From positions 620,001 through 684,000 of the forward strand of contig CAWCFV010000002.1 in NCBI GenBank assembly GCA_963794995.1: DNA of 64,000 bases. Reading direction: 5' to 3'. Source of the stretch: CAWCFV01 sp963794995. GTDB taxonomy: Bacteria > Actinomycetota > Actinomycetes > JACCUZ01. Made by a program: the position numbers and the translations under genes. The notes below the pieces were generated by a model. That model was not told where the DNA came from. It searched no databases and saw only the letters and a list, made by a program, of their open reading frames with translations. Position 1 is the first letter of the stretch. Every line of letters begins with the position of its first letter. Of this stretch, positions 8,780-21,872 are shown one piece after another.

Positions 8780-9628
8780 GTGGGTGAGACCAAGGTCGCG
8801 TTCGTGCTCGGCGGGGGCGGGCTGCTCGGCGCCGGCGAGGTGGGGATGCTCGGCGCCCTGCTCGACGCCGGCATCCGGCCGGACCTCGTCGTCGGCACGT
8901 CCGTCGGTGCCGTCAACGGTGCCGCCGTCGCGGCCGACCCGACGGCCGACGCCGTCGGGGAGCTGCGCGACCTGTGGCTGGGGCTGTCCACCAGCGGGGT
9001 CTACGCCGGCGGGGCGCTGCGCAGGGTCGGGCACTTCGCCCGCACCCGCACCCACGCCCACCCGAACGAGCCGCTGCGCGACCTGCTGACCGCACAGCTC
9101 GGTGACCGCCGGATCGAGGACCTCGCCGTCGAGTTCCAGTGCGTGGCGGCCAGCATCGAGCGCGCGGCGGAGCACTGGTTCTCGTCCGGACCGGTGGTCG
9201 ACGCCGTCCTCGCGAGCAGCGCCGTGCCGGGCGTGCTGCCCCCGGTGCGGGTCGGTGACGAGACCTACCTCGACGGCGGTCTGGTCAACTCGATCCCGGT
9301 CGAGCGGGCCCTCGTCCTCGGCGCCACCGAGATCTTCGTCCTGCAGGTGGGCCGGGTCGACCGCCCGCTGCAGGCGCCGACGAAGCCCTGGGAGGTGGCG
9401 GCGGTGGCGTTCGAGATCGCCCGGCGGCACCGGTTCGCCCGGGACATGGCGGCGATGCCGCAGGACGTGCGCGTGCACGTCCTGCCCACCGGCGCCGAGG
9501 AGCCGCCGCGCTACGGCGACCTGTCGTCCCTGCGCTACCGCGACTTCCGGGCCGTGCAGCGCAGGATCGACGAGGCGCACCGGGCCACCACGGAGTTCCT
9601 CGACAGCGCACCCGAACGGGCGGGGTGA
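8780..9628 (+). CDS. Patatin-like phospholipase
   Basis: A 282-residue serine lipid acyl hydrolase. The oxyanion loop GGGGLLGAGEVG, the nucleophile elbow GTSVG, and the catalytic Asp in DGGLVNSIP are all present in the right order, so it should be active. No signal peptide is seen. The stop overlaps the next start (GTGATG), coupling it to the acyltransferase gene; a hydrolase and an acyltransferase made together suggest a role in phospholipid remodelling. The GTG start has no obvious Shine-Dalgarno. Confidence 0.92.
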   Translation: MGETKVAFVLGGGGLLGAGEVGMLGALLDAGIRPDLVVGTSVGAVNGAAVAADPTADAVGELRDLWLGLSTSGVYAGGALRRVGHFARTRTHAHPNEPLRDLLTAQLGDRRIEDLAVEFQCVAASIERAAEHWFSSGPVVDAVLASSAVPGVLPPVRVGDETYLDGGLVNSIPVERALVLGATEIFVLQVGRVDRPLQAPTKPWEVAAVAFEIARRHRFARDMAAMPQDVRVHVLPTGAEEPPRYGDLSSLRYRDFRAVQRRIDEAHRATTEFLDSAPERAG

Positions 9629-10656
9629 TGCTGCCACCGCTCTGGCTGCGCCGAGCGGTCCTCGCCCCTGCGGTCCTCGTTCTGGCGGTGCTCGCGGTCA
9701 CCGGGCTGCCGGTGATCCTCGTCGTCGGCGTCCTGCTGTCGACGTTCCTCCCGGGACGGTGGCGGGCCCTCCGGCTGCTGTGGATGGTGCTGCTCTACCT
9801 GCTGCTCGAGGCCGGGGCGCTCCTCGCGCTGCTGGTCATGTGGGTGGCCAGCGGGTTCGGCTGGCAGATCCGCTCCCCCGCCTTCCAGCGGGCGCACTAC
9901 CTGCTGGTCAAGTGGTTCCTCCAGGTGCTCTTCTGGGAGGCCCAGCGGGTCCTGCACGTGCGGGTATCGGTCGAGGGGCCGCCACCCACGTCGTACGCCG
10001 GCCGCCCGCTGCTCATCCTCAGCCGGCACGCCGGCCCGGGCGACTCCTTCCTCGTCGTGCACGCCCTGCTCAACTGGTACGCCCGTGAGCCGCGGATCGT
10101 CCTCAAGGACACCCTGCAGTGGGACCCCGCCATCGACGTCGTCCTGAACCGGCTGCCCAACAGGTTCATCCGGCCGGACACGACGGGCGGCTCGCAGCGC
10201 GTCCTCGAGCAGGTGGCCGAGCTGAGCCGCAACCTCGACGACAACGACGCCTTCGTCATCTTCCCCGAGGGCGGCAACGTCACCGAGCACCGCCGCAAGC
10301 GCGCGATCCAGCGCCTGCGACGGCGCGGGCACATCGACGAGGCGGAGAAGGCCGAGCGGCTCAAGCACGTCATGGCGCCCAAGCCGGGCGGTGTCCTCGC
10401 CGCGCTGACCCGCGCGCGCGACGCGGACGTCGTCTTCGTCGCGCACACCGGCGTCGAGCACATGGTGACCGTCCTCGACGTCTGGCGCGAGCTGCCGATG
10501 GACCGCGAGATCCAGATGCGGTGGTGGATCGTTCCCGCGGCCGACGTGCCCGCCGACGAGGACGACCGGGTCGACTGGCTGTTCGCCTGGTGGGCCCGCA
10601 TCGACGGGTGGATCGACGAGCGGCAGGCCGAGGCCGGGCTGCCCACCCCCCGGTGA
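9628..10656 (+). CDS. PlsC-like membrane acyltransferase
   Basis: A 342-residue protein with two N-terminal membrane segments (about residues 10-95) and an LPLAT domain. The catalytic HX4D box is SRHAGPGDSF and the acceptor-site motif is FPEGGN. Homologues acylate lysophosphatidate or related lipids. An Arg-rich helix (RRKRAIQRLRRRGH) follows the FPEGG motif. The ATG overlaps the patatin stop as TGATG; a GTG one codon earlier is also possible. It ends 5 bp before the convergent emfourin gene. Confidence 0.88.
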   Translation: MLPPLWLRRAVLAPAVLVLAVLAVTGLPVILVVGVLLSTFLPGRWRALRLLWMVLLYLLLEAGALLALLVMWVASGFGWQIRSPAFQRAHYLLVKWFLQVLFWEAQRVLHVRVSVEGPPPTSYAGRPLLILSRHAGPGDSFLVVHALLNWYAREPRIVLKDTLQWDPAIDVVLNRLPNRFIRPDTTGGSQRVLEQVAELSRNLDDNDAFVIFPEGGNVTEHRRKRAIQRLRRRGHIDEAEKAERLKHVMAPKPGGVLAALTRARDADVVFVAHTGVEHMVTVLDVWRELPMDREIQMRWWIVPAADVPADEDDRVDWLFAWWARIDGWIDERQAEAGLPTPR

Positions 10657-10661
10657 CCGGC

Positions 10662-10979
10662 TCAGGCGCGGCGGGGACCGGACCGCGCCCTGGCGACCAG
10701 CGCGTCGACCAGCGGGGCCAGCTCGCTCGGCAGCGCGGCCTCGCCGAACTCCAGCTCGTGCCGGGCGCCGTCCTCGGCCTGCACGGACAGCGCGTAGCGG
10801 TACCGGTCCGGGCCGGGCTCCCCCGCGGGGGCCGCAGCCAGCGCGGGCAGGTCCAGGGCCGCCACCTGCTCGGCGAACCAGGCGGCCTCCGGGTCCTCGG
10901 CCGCCTCGGTCGTGTCGACCGACGCCTGGAGGGACAGGCCCGCGAAGCCGCCGCTGCGGACCAGCTCGATACGTGCCAC
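10662..10979 (-). CDS. Emfourin-like inhibitor of protealysin-type protease
   Basis: A 105-residue protein starting MARIELVRSGGFAGLSL, the hallmark of the emfourin (protealysin inhibitor) family. It begins 9 bp after the stop of the adjacent M4 protease gene, with AGGAGG in the gap, so the two are co-translated. In characterised pairs the inhibitor blocks the protease in the cytoplasm. The location beside its likely target is the strongest support. Confidence 0.88.
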   Translation of the reverse strand: MARIELVRSGGFAGLSLQASVDTTEAAEDPEAAWFAEQVAALDLPALAAAPAGEPGPDRYRYALSVQAEDGARHELEFGEAALPSELAPLVDALVARARSGPRRA

Positions 10980-10988
10980 CAGACCTCC

Positions 10989-12026
10989 TCAGACCACGCC
11001 CACGGCGTCCCAGGCCGCGCGCACCGCCAGCGCCTCGCTCGCCCCGAATCGGGCCTGCGCGGTCCGCACCGTCACCGCCGCGAACTCGGCGAAGCCGGCC
11101 GTCGGTGCCAGCCCGCCGCGGACCAGGCTGTCGTACCAGATCCGCCCCGCGAGCTCCCACGCCGGACCGCCGAGCCCGGTGGCCGCGAGGTAGAACGCGT
11201 GGTTGGGGATTCCCGAGTTGATGTGCACCCCGCCGTTGTCGGCCGACGTGGCCACCAGGTCGCGCAGGTGGGCCGGCTGCGGGTCACGCCCCAGGACGTC
11301 GTCGTCGTACGCCGTGCCCGGGGCCTTCATCGACCGCAGCGCCTCGCCCTCGACCTGGTCGGTGAACAGCCCGGCACCGATCAGCCAGTCGGCCTCCTCG
11401 GCGTGCTGCCCGAGACCCCGCTGCTTGACCAGCGACCCGAACACGTCGGAGAGGGACTCGTTCAGCGCTCCGGACTGGCCTTGGTAGACCAGCCCCGCCG
11501 CCGTCTCGGTGACCGCGTGGGTCAGCTCGTGCCCGATGACGTCGACCGCGATCGTGAACCGCCGGAACAGCTCCCCGTCCCCGTCACCGAAGACCATCCG
11601 CTCGCCGTTCCAGAACGCGTTGTCGTAGCCGCGGCCGTAGTGGACCGTGGCCCGCAACGGACGGCCCGCGTCGTCGACCGAGCGGCGGCCGTACGCCTCG
11701 AGGTAGAGGTCGTAGGTCGCGCCGAGACCGTCGTACGCCTCGTCGACCGCAGGGTCGCCACGCGGCCCGTCGCCCTCGGAGCGGACCACCAGGCCGGGGA
11801 GCGTCTCGGTGCCGTCGGCAGAGGAGACCTCGCGTTGCGGCCCCGCGCCGGCGGGAGCGGCGTCGGCACGGGCCGTCGGGGCGACGCGGCCGGCCCGGTG
11901 CACCGTGTCCAGGGTGAGTGCCCGGACCGCCGTGGCGCGCTGGGAGTCGCTGCCCCGGCGCGCGATGTTCTCGAGCAGGTACGGCGGCACGATCCTGCAG
12001 GGCCGCCGCACTGCCGTCTCGCGCAC
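10989..12026 (-). CDS. Protealysin-like M4 metalloprotease
   Basis: A 345-residue thermolysin-family protease. It has a short propeptide beginning near CRIVPPYLLENIA, typical of the protealysin branch. The zinc site is HELTH within DVIGHELTHAVTETAAG, and the downstream NESLSD supplies the third ligand. A conserved DNGGVHINSGIPNHAFYL follows. No signal peptide is present, as in other protealysins. The GTG start has CAGGGT 6 nt upstream, similar to the leaderless -10 pattern. It is first in a unit with its emfourin inhibitor. Confidence 0.92.
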   Translation of the reverse strand: MRETAVRRPCRIVPPYLLENIARRGSDSQRATAVRALTLDTVHRAGRVAPTARADAAPAGAGPQREVSSADGTETLPGLVVRSEGDGPRGDPAVDEAYDGLGATYDLYLEAYGRRSVDDAGRPLRATVHYGRGYDNAFWNGERMVFGDGDGELFRRFTIAVDVIGHELTHAVTETAAGLVYQGQSGALNESLSDVFGSLVKQRGLGQHAEEADWLIGAGLFTDQVEGEALRSMKAPGTAYDDDVLGRDPQPAHLRDLVATSADNGGVHINSGIPNHAFYLAATGLGGPAWELAGRIWYDSLVRGGLAPTAGFAEFAAVTVRTAQARFGASEALAVRAAWDAVGVV

Positions 12027-12091
12027 GCCGCCACCCTGCCAGCGGCGGCGTCGCCCGTCACGTGCCGGGGCCGCCCTGGCAGGCTCGACCC

Positions 12092-12988
12092 GTGACCGGA
12101 CGCCCTGACGCCCACGGCGACGGTGACGGCTGGGTGGAGTGCGCCCAGGGTCACCGGCACTGGGGCCTGTTCGGCGCGGCCGGGCTGCTGCTGCACCGGC
12201 CAGGCACGGACGGGCCGGAGGTCCTGCTGCAGCACCGGGCGACCTGGAGCCACCACGGCGGCACGTGGGGCCTGCTCGGCGGGGCCCGGCACAGCACCGA
12301 GACCGCGGTGTCCGCGGCGCTGCGCGAGGCCGCCGAGGAGGGCGGCCTCGCGCCCGACGGCGTCGAGGTCCTCGCGCGCTTCGACGACGACCACGGCGGC
12401 TGGGCGTACGCGACCGTGCTCGCGGCCGCCTCGGCCACGACCGACGCGCGGCCCACCGGCGGCGAGAGCATCGCGGTCGCCTGGGTTCCCGCCGCCTCGC
12501 TCGACACGGTCGACCTGCACCCCGGCCTGGCGGGGTCCTGGCCGGTGCTGCGCACCGTGCTGCGTCGGGTGACGCTCGTGGTCGACGCCGCCAACGTCGT
12601 CGGCTCGCGCCCGGACGGCTGGTGGCGGGACCGGGCCGGCGCCGCCCGCCGGCTGGCCGAGGGCTGCGCCGCACTGGCCCGCGACGGCGTCCCCACCGAG
12701 GGGCTGCCGGCCTCCGACGGCGTGACGGGCCTGTCGCGTCTCTGGCCCCGGGTGGTGGTGGTCGTCGAGGGAGCGGCGCGGGTGGCCGCGCAGGAGGCCC
12801 TGCCCGGGGTCGAGGTCGTCGCTGCCCCCGGTTCCGGTGACGACGAGGTGGTGGCCGTGGCCGCCGGTGCCCGGGCAGCCGGCCCGGCCGTCGTCGTCAC
12901 GGCCGACCGGGAGCTGCGCGACCGGGTGGGCGCGCACGGGGCAGCGGTGGTGGGGCCGCGCTGGCTGACCGCCCTCCTGCCGGGCTGA
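12092..12988 (+). CDS. Nudix hydrolase fused to a NYN/PIN-like nuclease domain
   Basis: A 298-residue two-domain protein. Residues about 20-145 hold a complete Nudix box from GARHSTE through REAAEEGGL, matching GX5EX7REUXEEXGU, so it should cleave a nucleoside-diphosphate-linked substrate. Residues about 150-298 (TLVVDAANVVGSRPDGWWRD, then GSGDDEVVAVA and VVTADRELRDRV) carry the spaced acidic residues of NYN/PIN-type RNases. The join suggests RNA-end or nucleotide processing, which is inference. CAGGCT sits 6 nt before the GTG start. Its 3' end faces the next gene with an 11 bp gap. Confidence 0.85.
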   Translation: MTGRPDAHGDGDGWVECAQGHRHWGLFGAAGLLLHRPGTDGPEVLLQHRATWSHHGGTWGLLGGARHSTETAVSAALREAAEEGGLAPDGVEVLARFDDDHGGWAYATVLAAASATTDARPTGGESIAVAWVPAASLDTVDLHPGLAGSWPVLRTVLRRVTLVVDAANVVGSRPDGWWRDRAGAARRLAEGCAALARDGVPTEGLPASDGVTGLSRLWPRVVVVVEGAARVAAQEALPGVEVVAAPGSGDDEVVAVAAGARAAGPAVVVTADRELRDRVGAHGAAVVGPRWLTALLPG

Positions 12989-12999
12989 GCGGGCTGGCT

Positions 13000-13569
13000 C
13001 TAGGCGCGCCGGCCGTACAGCGCGAGCATCCGGGCCTGCAGGTCGGCGTGCGCCGGCGCGTGCACCGGCTCGGCGAACAGGCCGGGCACCGAGCCCAGCG
13101 TCCCGGGCTCCTTCTCGGCCTCGGCGTGTATCCGGCGCACCAGCTCGTGGTCGAGCACCTCGTCGGCGCCGATGCCGCGGGCCAGGTCCCAGGCGTGCAC
13201 CGCCAGGTCGCAGGTGAGCTGCCACAGGTAGTCGCGCGCACTGGTCTCGCCGTACGACAGGTGCACGTGCCGGTCCAGCGCACCCTCGGCGTGCGCTGCG
13301 CTGCTCGCCGTCCCCGCGTGCTCGCGCCACGCGGCCCGCGGGTCGTCACCCAGCGGGTCACCGGCGAACCGGTCGCCCGCCTGGTCGATGGTGCCGCCAT
13401 CGAGCAGGTAGGGCAGCCAGCGCAGCTCGTCGACCAGGTGGGCGACCAGCGCGCGGACGTCCCAGTCGGGGCACGGGGTGTCCGCACCCCACTGGTCGTC
13501 CCGGATCTGCGCGACCCGCCTGTCGAACTCGGTGCGGGCCTGGTCGAACTGCTCGAGCACGGTGGACAT
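13000..13569 (-). CDS. TIGR03086/DinB-like metal-binding protein (mycothiol S-transferase type)
   Basis: A 189-residue helical protein of the mycothiol-dependent maleylpyruvate isomerase/DinB family. Visible family markers are CPDWDVRALVAHLVDE near the N-terminus and CDLAVHAWDLARGIG in the C-terminal half; their His residues are the expected metal ligands. The substrate is unknown. CAGGGT lies 6 nt before the ATG with no good Shine-Dalgarno, which again suggests a leaderless start. A similar protein lies at 37020. Confidence 0.85.
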   Translation of the reverse strand: MSTVLEQFDQARTEFDRRVAQIRDDQWGADTPCPDWDVRALVAHLVDELRWLPYLLDGGTIDQAGDRFAGDPLGDDPRAAWREHAGTASSAAHAEGALDRHVHLSYGETSARDYLWQLTCDLAVHAWDLARGIGADEVLDHELVRRIHAEAEKEPGTLGSVPGLFAEPVHAPAHADLQARMLALYGRRA

Positions 13570-13644
13570 CGGTTCACCCTGCCAGGCCGGGGGCCGCCCG
13601 GCCAGCGGGCAACCAGCCCGCGGGCACGCCCTAGGCTGCGGAGC

Positions 13645-14130
13645 GTGTCGGCCGGCGGTGAGGTCCTCGTCGGTCTGGTGATGCTCGTGGGCGTCGTCGG
13701 CGTCCTCGTGCCCGTCCTGCCCGGCCTGCTGCTCGTCTGGGCCGCCGGTCTCGCCTGGGTCTGGCTGGACGGCGGCGGCGTGGCCCGGGTCGCGGTCGCC
13801 GTCGTGCTCACCGTCCTGCTCGTCGGCGGGGGGATCGCGAAGTACGTCCTGCCGGCCCGGTCCGCCACCGGTGCGGGGGCGCCGCGGTCGACGCTGGTCC
13901 TCGGCGCAGCGGGCGCGACCGTCGGCTTCGTCGTGGTCCCGGTCGTGGGCCTGGTGCTCGGCGGGGTCCTCGCGGTCTACCTCGCCGAGCTGCGCCGGCT
14001 GCGCGACGGCAGCGCCGCCGGGCGCTCGACGTGGGCCGTGCTGCGCGCGATCGGGATCGGCGTTCTGGTCGAGCTGGCCGCCGCCGTGCTCATGGTCGGC
14101 GCCTGGCTGGCCGGCGTGCTGCTGACCTGA
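13645..14130 (+). CDS. DUF456 membrane protein
   Basis: A 161-residue integral membrane protein with about four hydrophobic segments. The opening LVGLVMLVGVVGVLVPVLPGLLLVWAAG matches the DUF456 signature (a VPVLPG loop), and a Gly-rich pair of helices around GAAGATVGFVVVPVVGLVLG follows. Function is unknown. TAGGCT (13632-13637) lies 7 nt before the GTG, which implies a leaderless mRNA. It converges on pyruvate kinase with a 3 bp gap. Confidence 0.88.
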   Translation: MSAGGEVLVGLVMLVGVVGVLVPVLPGLLLVWAAGLAWVWLDGGGVARVAVAVVLTVLLVGGGIAKYVLPARSATGAGAPRSTLVLGAAGATVGFVVVPVVGLVLGGVLAVYLAELRRLRDGSAAGRSTWAVLRAIGIGVLVELAAAVLMVGAWLAGVLLT

Positions 14131-14133
14131 GCG

Positions 14134-15597
14134 TCAGGTCGCGGTCGGCTCCGCGGGGTCCTCGTACGCCTCGGCTGCGTCGGCCGTCGCGTCGCCGATG
14201 CGGTGCACGCGCATGGCGTTGGTCGAGCCGGCGATCCCGGGAGGGCTGCCCGCGACGATGACGACAAGGTCGCCCCGGACGACCCGGCCCGCCCCGAGCA
14301 GCGCCTGGTCGACCTGGCGGACCATGTCGTCGGTGTGCTTGACGTAGGGGGTGAGGAACGTCTCGAAGCCCCAGAGCAGCGCCAGCTGGCTGCGCACGGC
14401 CTGCTCCGGCGTGAAGGCGAGCAAGGGGATCGCCGAGCGCAGCCGGGACAGCCGGCGGGCCGAGTCGCCGCTCTGGGTGAACGCGACGAGGTAGCGCGCA
14501 CCGAGCAGCTCGCCCACCTCGGCGGCGGCCCGGGTGATGGCCCCGCCCTTGGTCCGCGGCAGGCCGCCGAGCGGAGGGATGGAACCGAGCGCGTTCTCCT
14601 CCATCTTCACGATGATCCGGGCCATCGTCTGCACGGCCACGATCGGGAACTTCCCGACGCTCGTCTCGCCCGAGAGCATCAGGGCGTCGGCGCCGTCCAG
14701 GACCGCGTTGGCGACGTCGGAGGCCTCTGCCCGGGTGGGCCGGGAGGTGTCGATCATCGACTCGAGCATCTGGGTCGCGACGATGACCGGCTTGGCCGCC
14801 TGCCTCGCCAGCGTGATGGCCCGGGTCTGCACGAGGGGCACGTCCTCGAGCGGCAGCTCCACGCCGAGGTCGCCGCGGGCGACCATGATGCCGTCGAACG
14901 CCTCGACGATCTCCGCGAGGTTGTCGACCGCCTGCGGCTTCTCGATCTTGGCGAGCACCGGCACGCGCACGCCTTCGGCGTCCATGATCGCCCGGACGTC
15001 CTTCACGTCCTCGGCGCTGCGGACGAAGGACAGCGCGATGAGGTCCGCCTGCAGGTGCAAGGCCCAGCGGAGGTCTTCCCTGTCCTTCTCGGACAGCGCC
15101 GGGACGCTCACGGCGACGCCCGGCAGGTTGATGCCCTTGTTGTTCGACACCCGGCCGCCCTCGACGACCCTGGTCACCACGCGGGGGCCGTCGACCTTGG
15201 TGCACTCGAGCGCGACCTTGCCGTCGTCGACCAGCAGCCGGTCGCCGGGGCGCACGTCGCCCGGCAGCCCGTCGTAGGTCGTGCCGACCATGTGGACGTC
15301 GCCGGGCACGTCCTCGGTGGTGATGGTGAACTCGTCGCCGTTGCGGAGCTCGACCGGGCCGTCCGCGAAGGTCCCGAGCCGGATCTTGGGTCCCTGGAGG
15401 TCCACGAGGATCGCGACGCCGCGGCCGCTGGCGTCGGAGGCCTTGCGCACGCGCCGGTAGACCTGCTCGTGGTCTGAGTACTCACCGTGGGAGAGGTTCA
15501 GCCGGGCGACGTCCATCCCGGCGTCGACGAGCGCACGGATCTGCTCCTCGCTCGACGTCGCGGGGCCGAGGGTGCAGACGATCTTGGCGCGGCGCAC
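14134..15597 (-). CDS. pyk: Pyruvate kinase
   Basis: The last enzyme of glycolysis, converting phosphoenolpyruvate and ADP to pyruvate and ATP in the cytoplasm; 487 residues, normal length. Landmarks: KIVCTLGPATSS, LNLSHGEYSDH, the catalytic Lys region LAKIEKPQAVDN, the metal site MVARGDLGVELP, and the C-terminal allosteric domain from about residue 360. TAGGCT (15604-15609) lies 6 nt before the GTG, so the transcript is probably leaderless. A strong hairpin separates it from gltD upstream. Confidence 0.97.
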   Translation of the reverse strand: MRRAKIVCTLGPATSSEEQIRALVDAGMDVARLNLSHGEYSDHEQVYRRVRKASDASGRGVAILVDLQGPKIRLGTFADGPVELRNGDEFTITTEDVPGDVHMVGTTYDGLPGDVRPGDRLLVDDGKVALECTKVDGPRVVTRVVEGGRVSNNKGINLPGVAVSVPALSEKDREDLRWALHLQADLIALSFVRSAEDVKDVRAIMDAEGVRVPVLAKIEKPQAVDNLAEIVEAFDGIMVARGDLGVELPLEDVPLVQTRAITLARQAAKPVIVATQMLESMIDTSRPTRAEASDVANAVLDGADALMLSGETSVGKFPIVAVQTMARIIVKMEENALGSIPPLGGLPRTKGGAITRAAAEVGELLGARYLVAFTQSGDSARRLSRLRSAIPLLAFTPEQAVRSQLALLWGFETFLTPYVKHTDDMVRQVDQALLGAGRVVRGDLVVIVAGSPPGIAGSTNAMRVHRIGDATADAAEAYEDPAEPTAT

Positions 15598-15603
15598 CCG
15601 GTG

Positions 15604-15609
15604 AGCCTA
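15604..15609 (-). promoter_or_regulatory. Leaderless -10 element for pyk
   Basis: TAGGCT on the minus strand, 6 nt before the pyk GTG. No Shine-Dalgarno is present. The same hexamer at the same distance precedes the genes at 13645, 36997 and 45001. Confidence 0.55.
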
Positions 15610-15628
15610 GTGCCGCCGACGGCGTGCA

Positions 15629-15664
15629 GGGTGGCTGCGGTCCGCGTGCTGGACCGCACCACCC
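15629..15664 (-). terminator. Terminator-like hairpin after gltBD
   Basis: GGGTGG and TGCGGTCC pair with GGACCGCA and CCACCC across a 7-nt loop, giving a 14-bp stem with one bulged base. It lies between the gltD stop and the pyk promoter. There is no U-tract, as is common for actinobacterial hairpin terminators. Confidence 0.6.
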
Positions 15665-15695
15665 CGGACGGCGTCGCCGGCCGGTGCCACCGTGG

Positions 15696-17148
15696 TCAGA
15701 CGCTGACCGGCCGTGCAGTGGGCGCGATCGGTCGCGGCAGCGTCGAGCGCCCGTCGCGCAGCCACGCGTCGACACCGGCGGCCGCCGCGCGACCCTCGGC
15801 GATGGCCCAGACGATGAGCGACTGGCCGCGGCCGGCGTCCCCCGCGACGAACACCCCGGGGACCGAGGACATGAACTGCTCGTCGCGCGCGACGTTGCCG
15901 CGCGGGTCGAGGTCGACGCCGAGCTGCTCGACGAGTCCGGTCTGCTGAGGGCCGGTGAAGCCCATCGCGAGCAGGACCAGCTGGGCCGGGATGGTCCGCT
16001 CGGTGCCCGCCACCGGCTCGAACCGCCCCCCGGACATCGCGACCTCGACGAGCTCCAGCTCGGCGACCCGGCCGGCGTCGTCGCCGACCAGCCGGCTGGT
16101 GCTGACGGCGTAGACCCGCTCCCCGCCCTCCTCGTGGGCGCTGGAGGTGCGGTAGACCAGCGGCCAGGTCGGCCAGGGGTTGTGCTCGGGCCGGGCGTCG
16201 GAGGGCCGCGCCATGATCTCCAGCTGGGTCACCGAGGCGGCTCCCTGCCGGTGCGCGGTGCCGAGGCAGTCGGCGCCGGTGTCGCCGCCGCCGATGATGA
16301 CGACGTGCTTCCCCCGCGCACTCACCGGCACGGTGTACGACGGGTCGAGAGCAGCCCGGTTTGCGTGCGGCAGGTACTCCATCGCCTGCAGGACGCCGTC
16401 CAGCTCGCGACCGGGAACCGGCAGGTCACGCGCAGCCGTCGCGCCGACGGCCAGCACGACGGCGTCGTACCGCGACCGCAGCGCGGTGGTGTCCAGGTCG
16501 GCACCGACGTCGACGCCCGTCTTGAAGCGCGTCCCCTCGGCACTCATCTGGGCCAGCCGGCGGTCGAGCTGCTGCTTCTCCATCTTGAACTCGGGGATGC
16601 CGTAGCGCAGCAGTCCCCCGATCGCGTCGGCCCGCTCGAGCACGACCACGGTGTGGCCGGCCCTGGTGAGCTGCTGGGCTGCGGCGAGCCCCGCCGGCCC
16701 GGAGCCGACGACGGCCACGGTCCGGCCGGTGAGCCGCTCGGGGGCCTGCGGCTGCACCCAGCCCTCGTCCCACGCGCGGTCGATGATCGAGACCTCGACC
16801 TGCTTGATCGTGACCGGGTCCGCGTTGATGCCCAGGACGCAGGAGCCCTCGCACGGCGCGGGGCACAGGCGACCGGTGAACTCCGGGAAGTTGTTCGTCG
16901 CGTGCAGGCGCTCGATCGCGGGCCGCCAGTCGTCCCGCCAGGTCAGGTCGTTCCACTCCGGGATGAGGTTGCCCAGGGGGCAGCCGTCGTGGCAGAACGG
17001 GATGCCGCAGTCCATGCAGCGACCGGCCTGCCGCCGCAGCTGCTCGGGCTCCTGCTGCTCGTAGACCTCCTTGTAGTCCATGATCCGCACGTCCACCGGC
17101 CGGCGGGCCGGCAGCTCACGGCCGGGCGTGGTGAGAAAGCCCTTCGGG

Positions 17149-17156
<8 letters not shown>
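15696..17156 (-). CDS. gltD: Glutamate synthase small (beta) subunit
   Basis: A 486-residue NADPH-dependent oxidoreductase that feeds electrons to GltB. The N-terminal Cys cluster CMDCGIPFCHDGCP with a later CPAPCEGSC binds iron-sulfur centres. A first dinucleotide fold (VVGSGPAGLAAAQQL) binds FAD and a second (VIIGGGDTGADCLG) binds NADPH. The GTG start lies inside the end of gltB (8 bp overlap) with GGAGG upstream, so translation is coupled. Confidence 0.97.
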
Positions 17157-21696
<4,540 letters not shown>

Positions 21697-21795
21697 GGAG
21701 CACCGTCCCTTTCCTCGTCGATGTGCGGCTGGGCCCGCGGACGGGCTCAGGGTCATCGATCGAGGGACGTCGTCGGCCCTGCGGATCGTGGCCTC

Positions 21796-21801
21796 AGCAT
21801 A
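21796..21801 (-). promoter_or_regulatory. Putative -10 of the gltBD promoter
   Basis: TATGCT on the minus strand, about 100 nt upstream of the gltB GTG. It fits the TANNNT pattern and has a GlnR-like site about 35 bp further upstream. A clear -35 is not seen. Confidence 0.45.
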
Positions 21802-21830
21802 GCCGGGGAGGTGTCCCGGGCACGGGCCAT

Positions 21831-21848
21831 GTTTCCGCCATGTGAAAC
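21831..21848 (-). promoter_or_regulatory. GlnR-like operator upstream of gltBD
   Basis: On the minus strand this reads GTTTCACATGGCGGAAAC. It contains TTCAC, six bases, then GAAAC, close to the published GlnR half-site pair gTnAC-n6-GaAAC, and it is also a GTTTC/GAAAC inverted repeat. Its position upstream of glutamate synthase fits nitrogen control. Only one base of the pair pattern differs. Confidence 0.4.
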
Positions 21849-21867
21849 GCCGGGCGGCGGCCCGGCG
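21848..21867 (-). terminator. Hairpin after the VIT1/CCC1 gene
   Basis: CGCCGGG pairs with CCCGGCG around a 6-nt loop, starting 5 bp beyond the transporter stop codon. There is no U-tract. It abuts the GlnR-like site, so insulation of the gltB promoter is plausible. Confidence 0.45.
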
Positions 21868-21872
21868 CCCGG

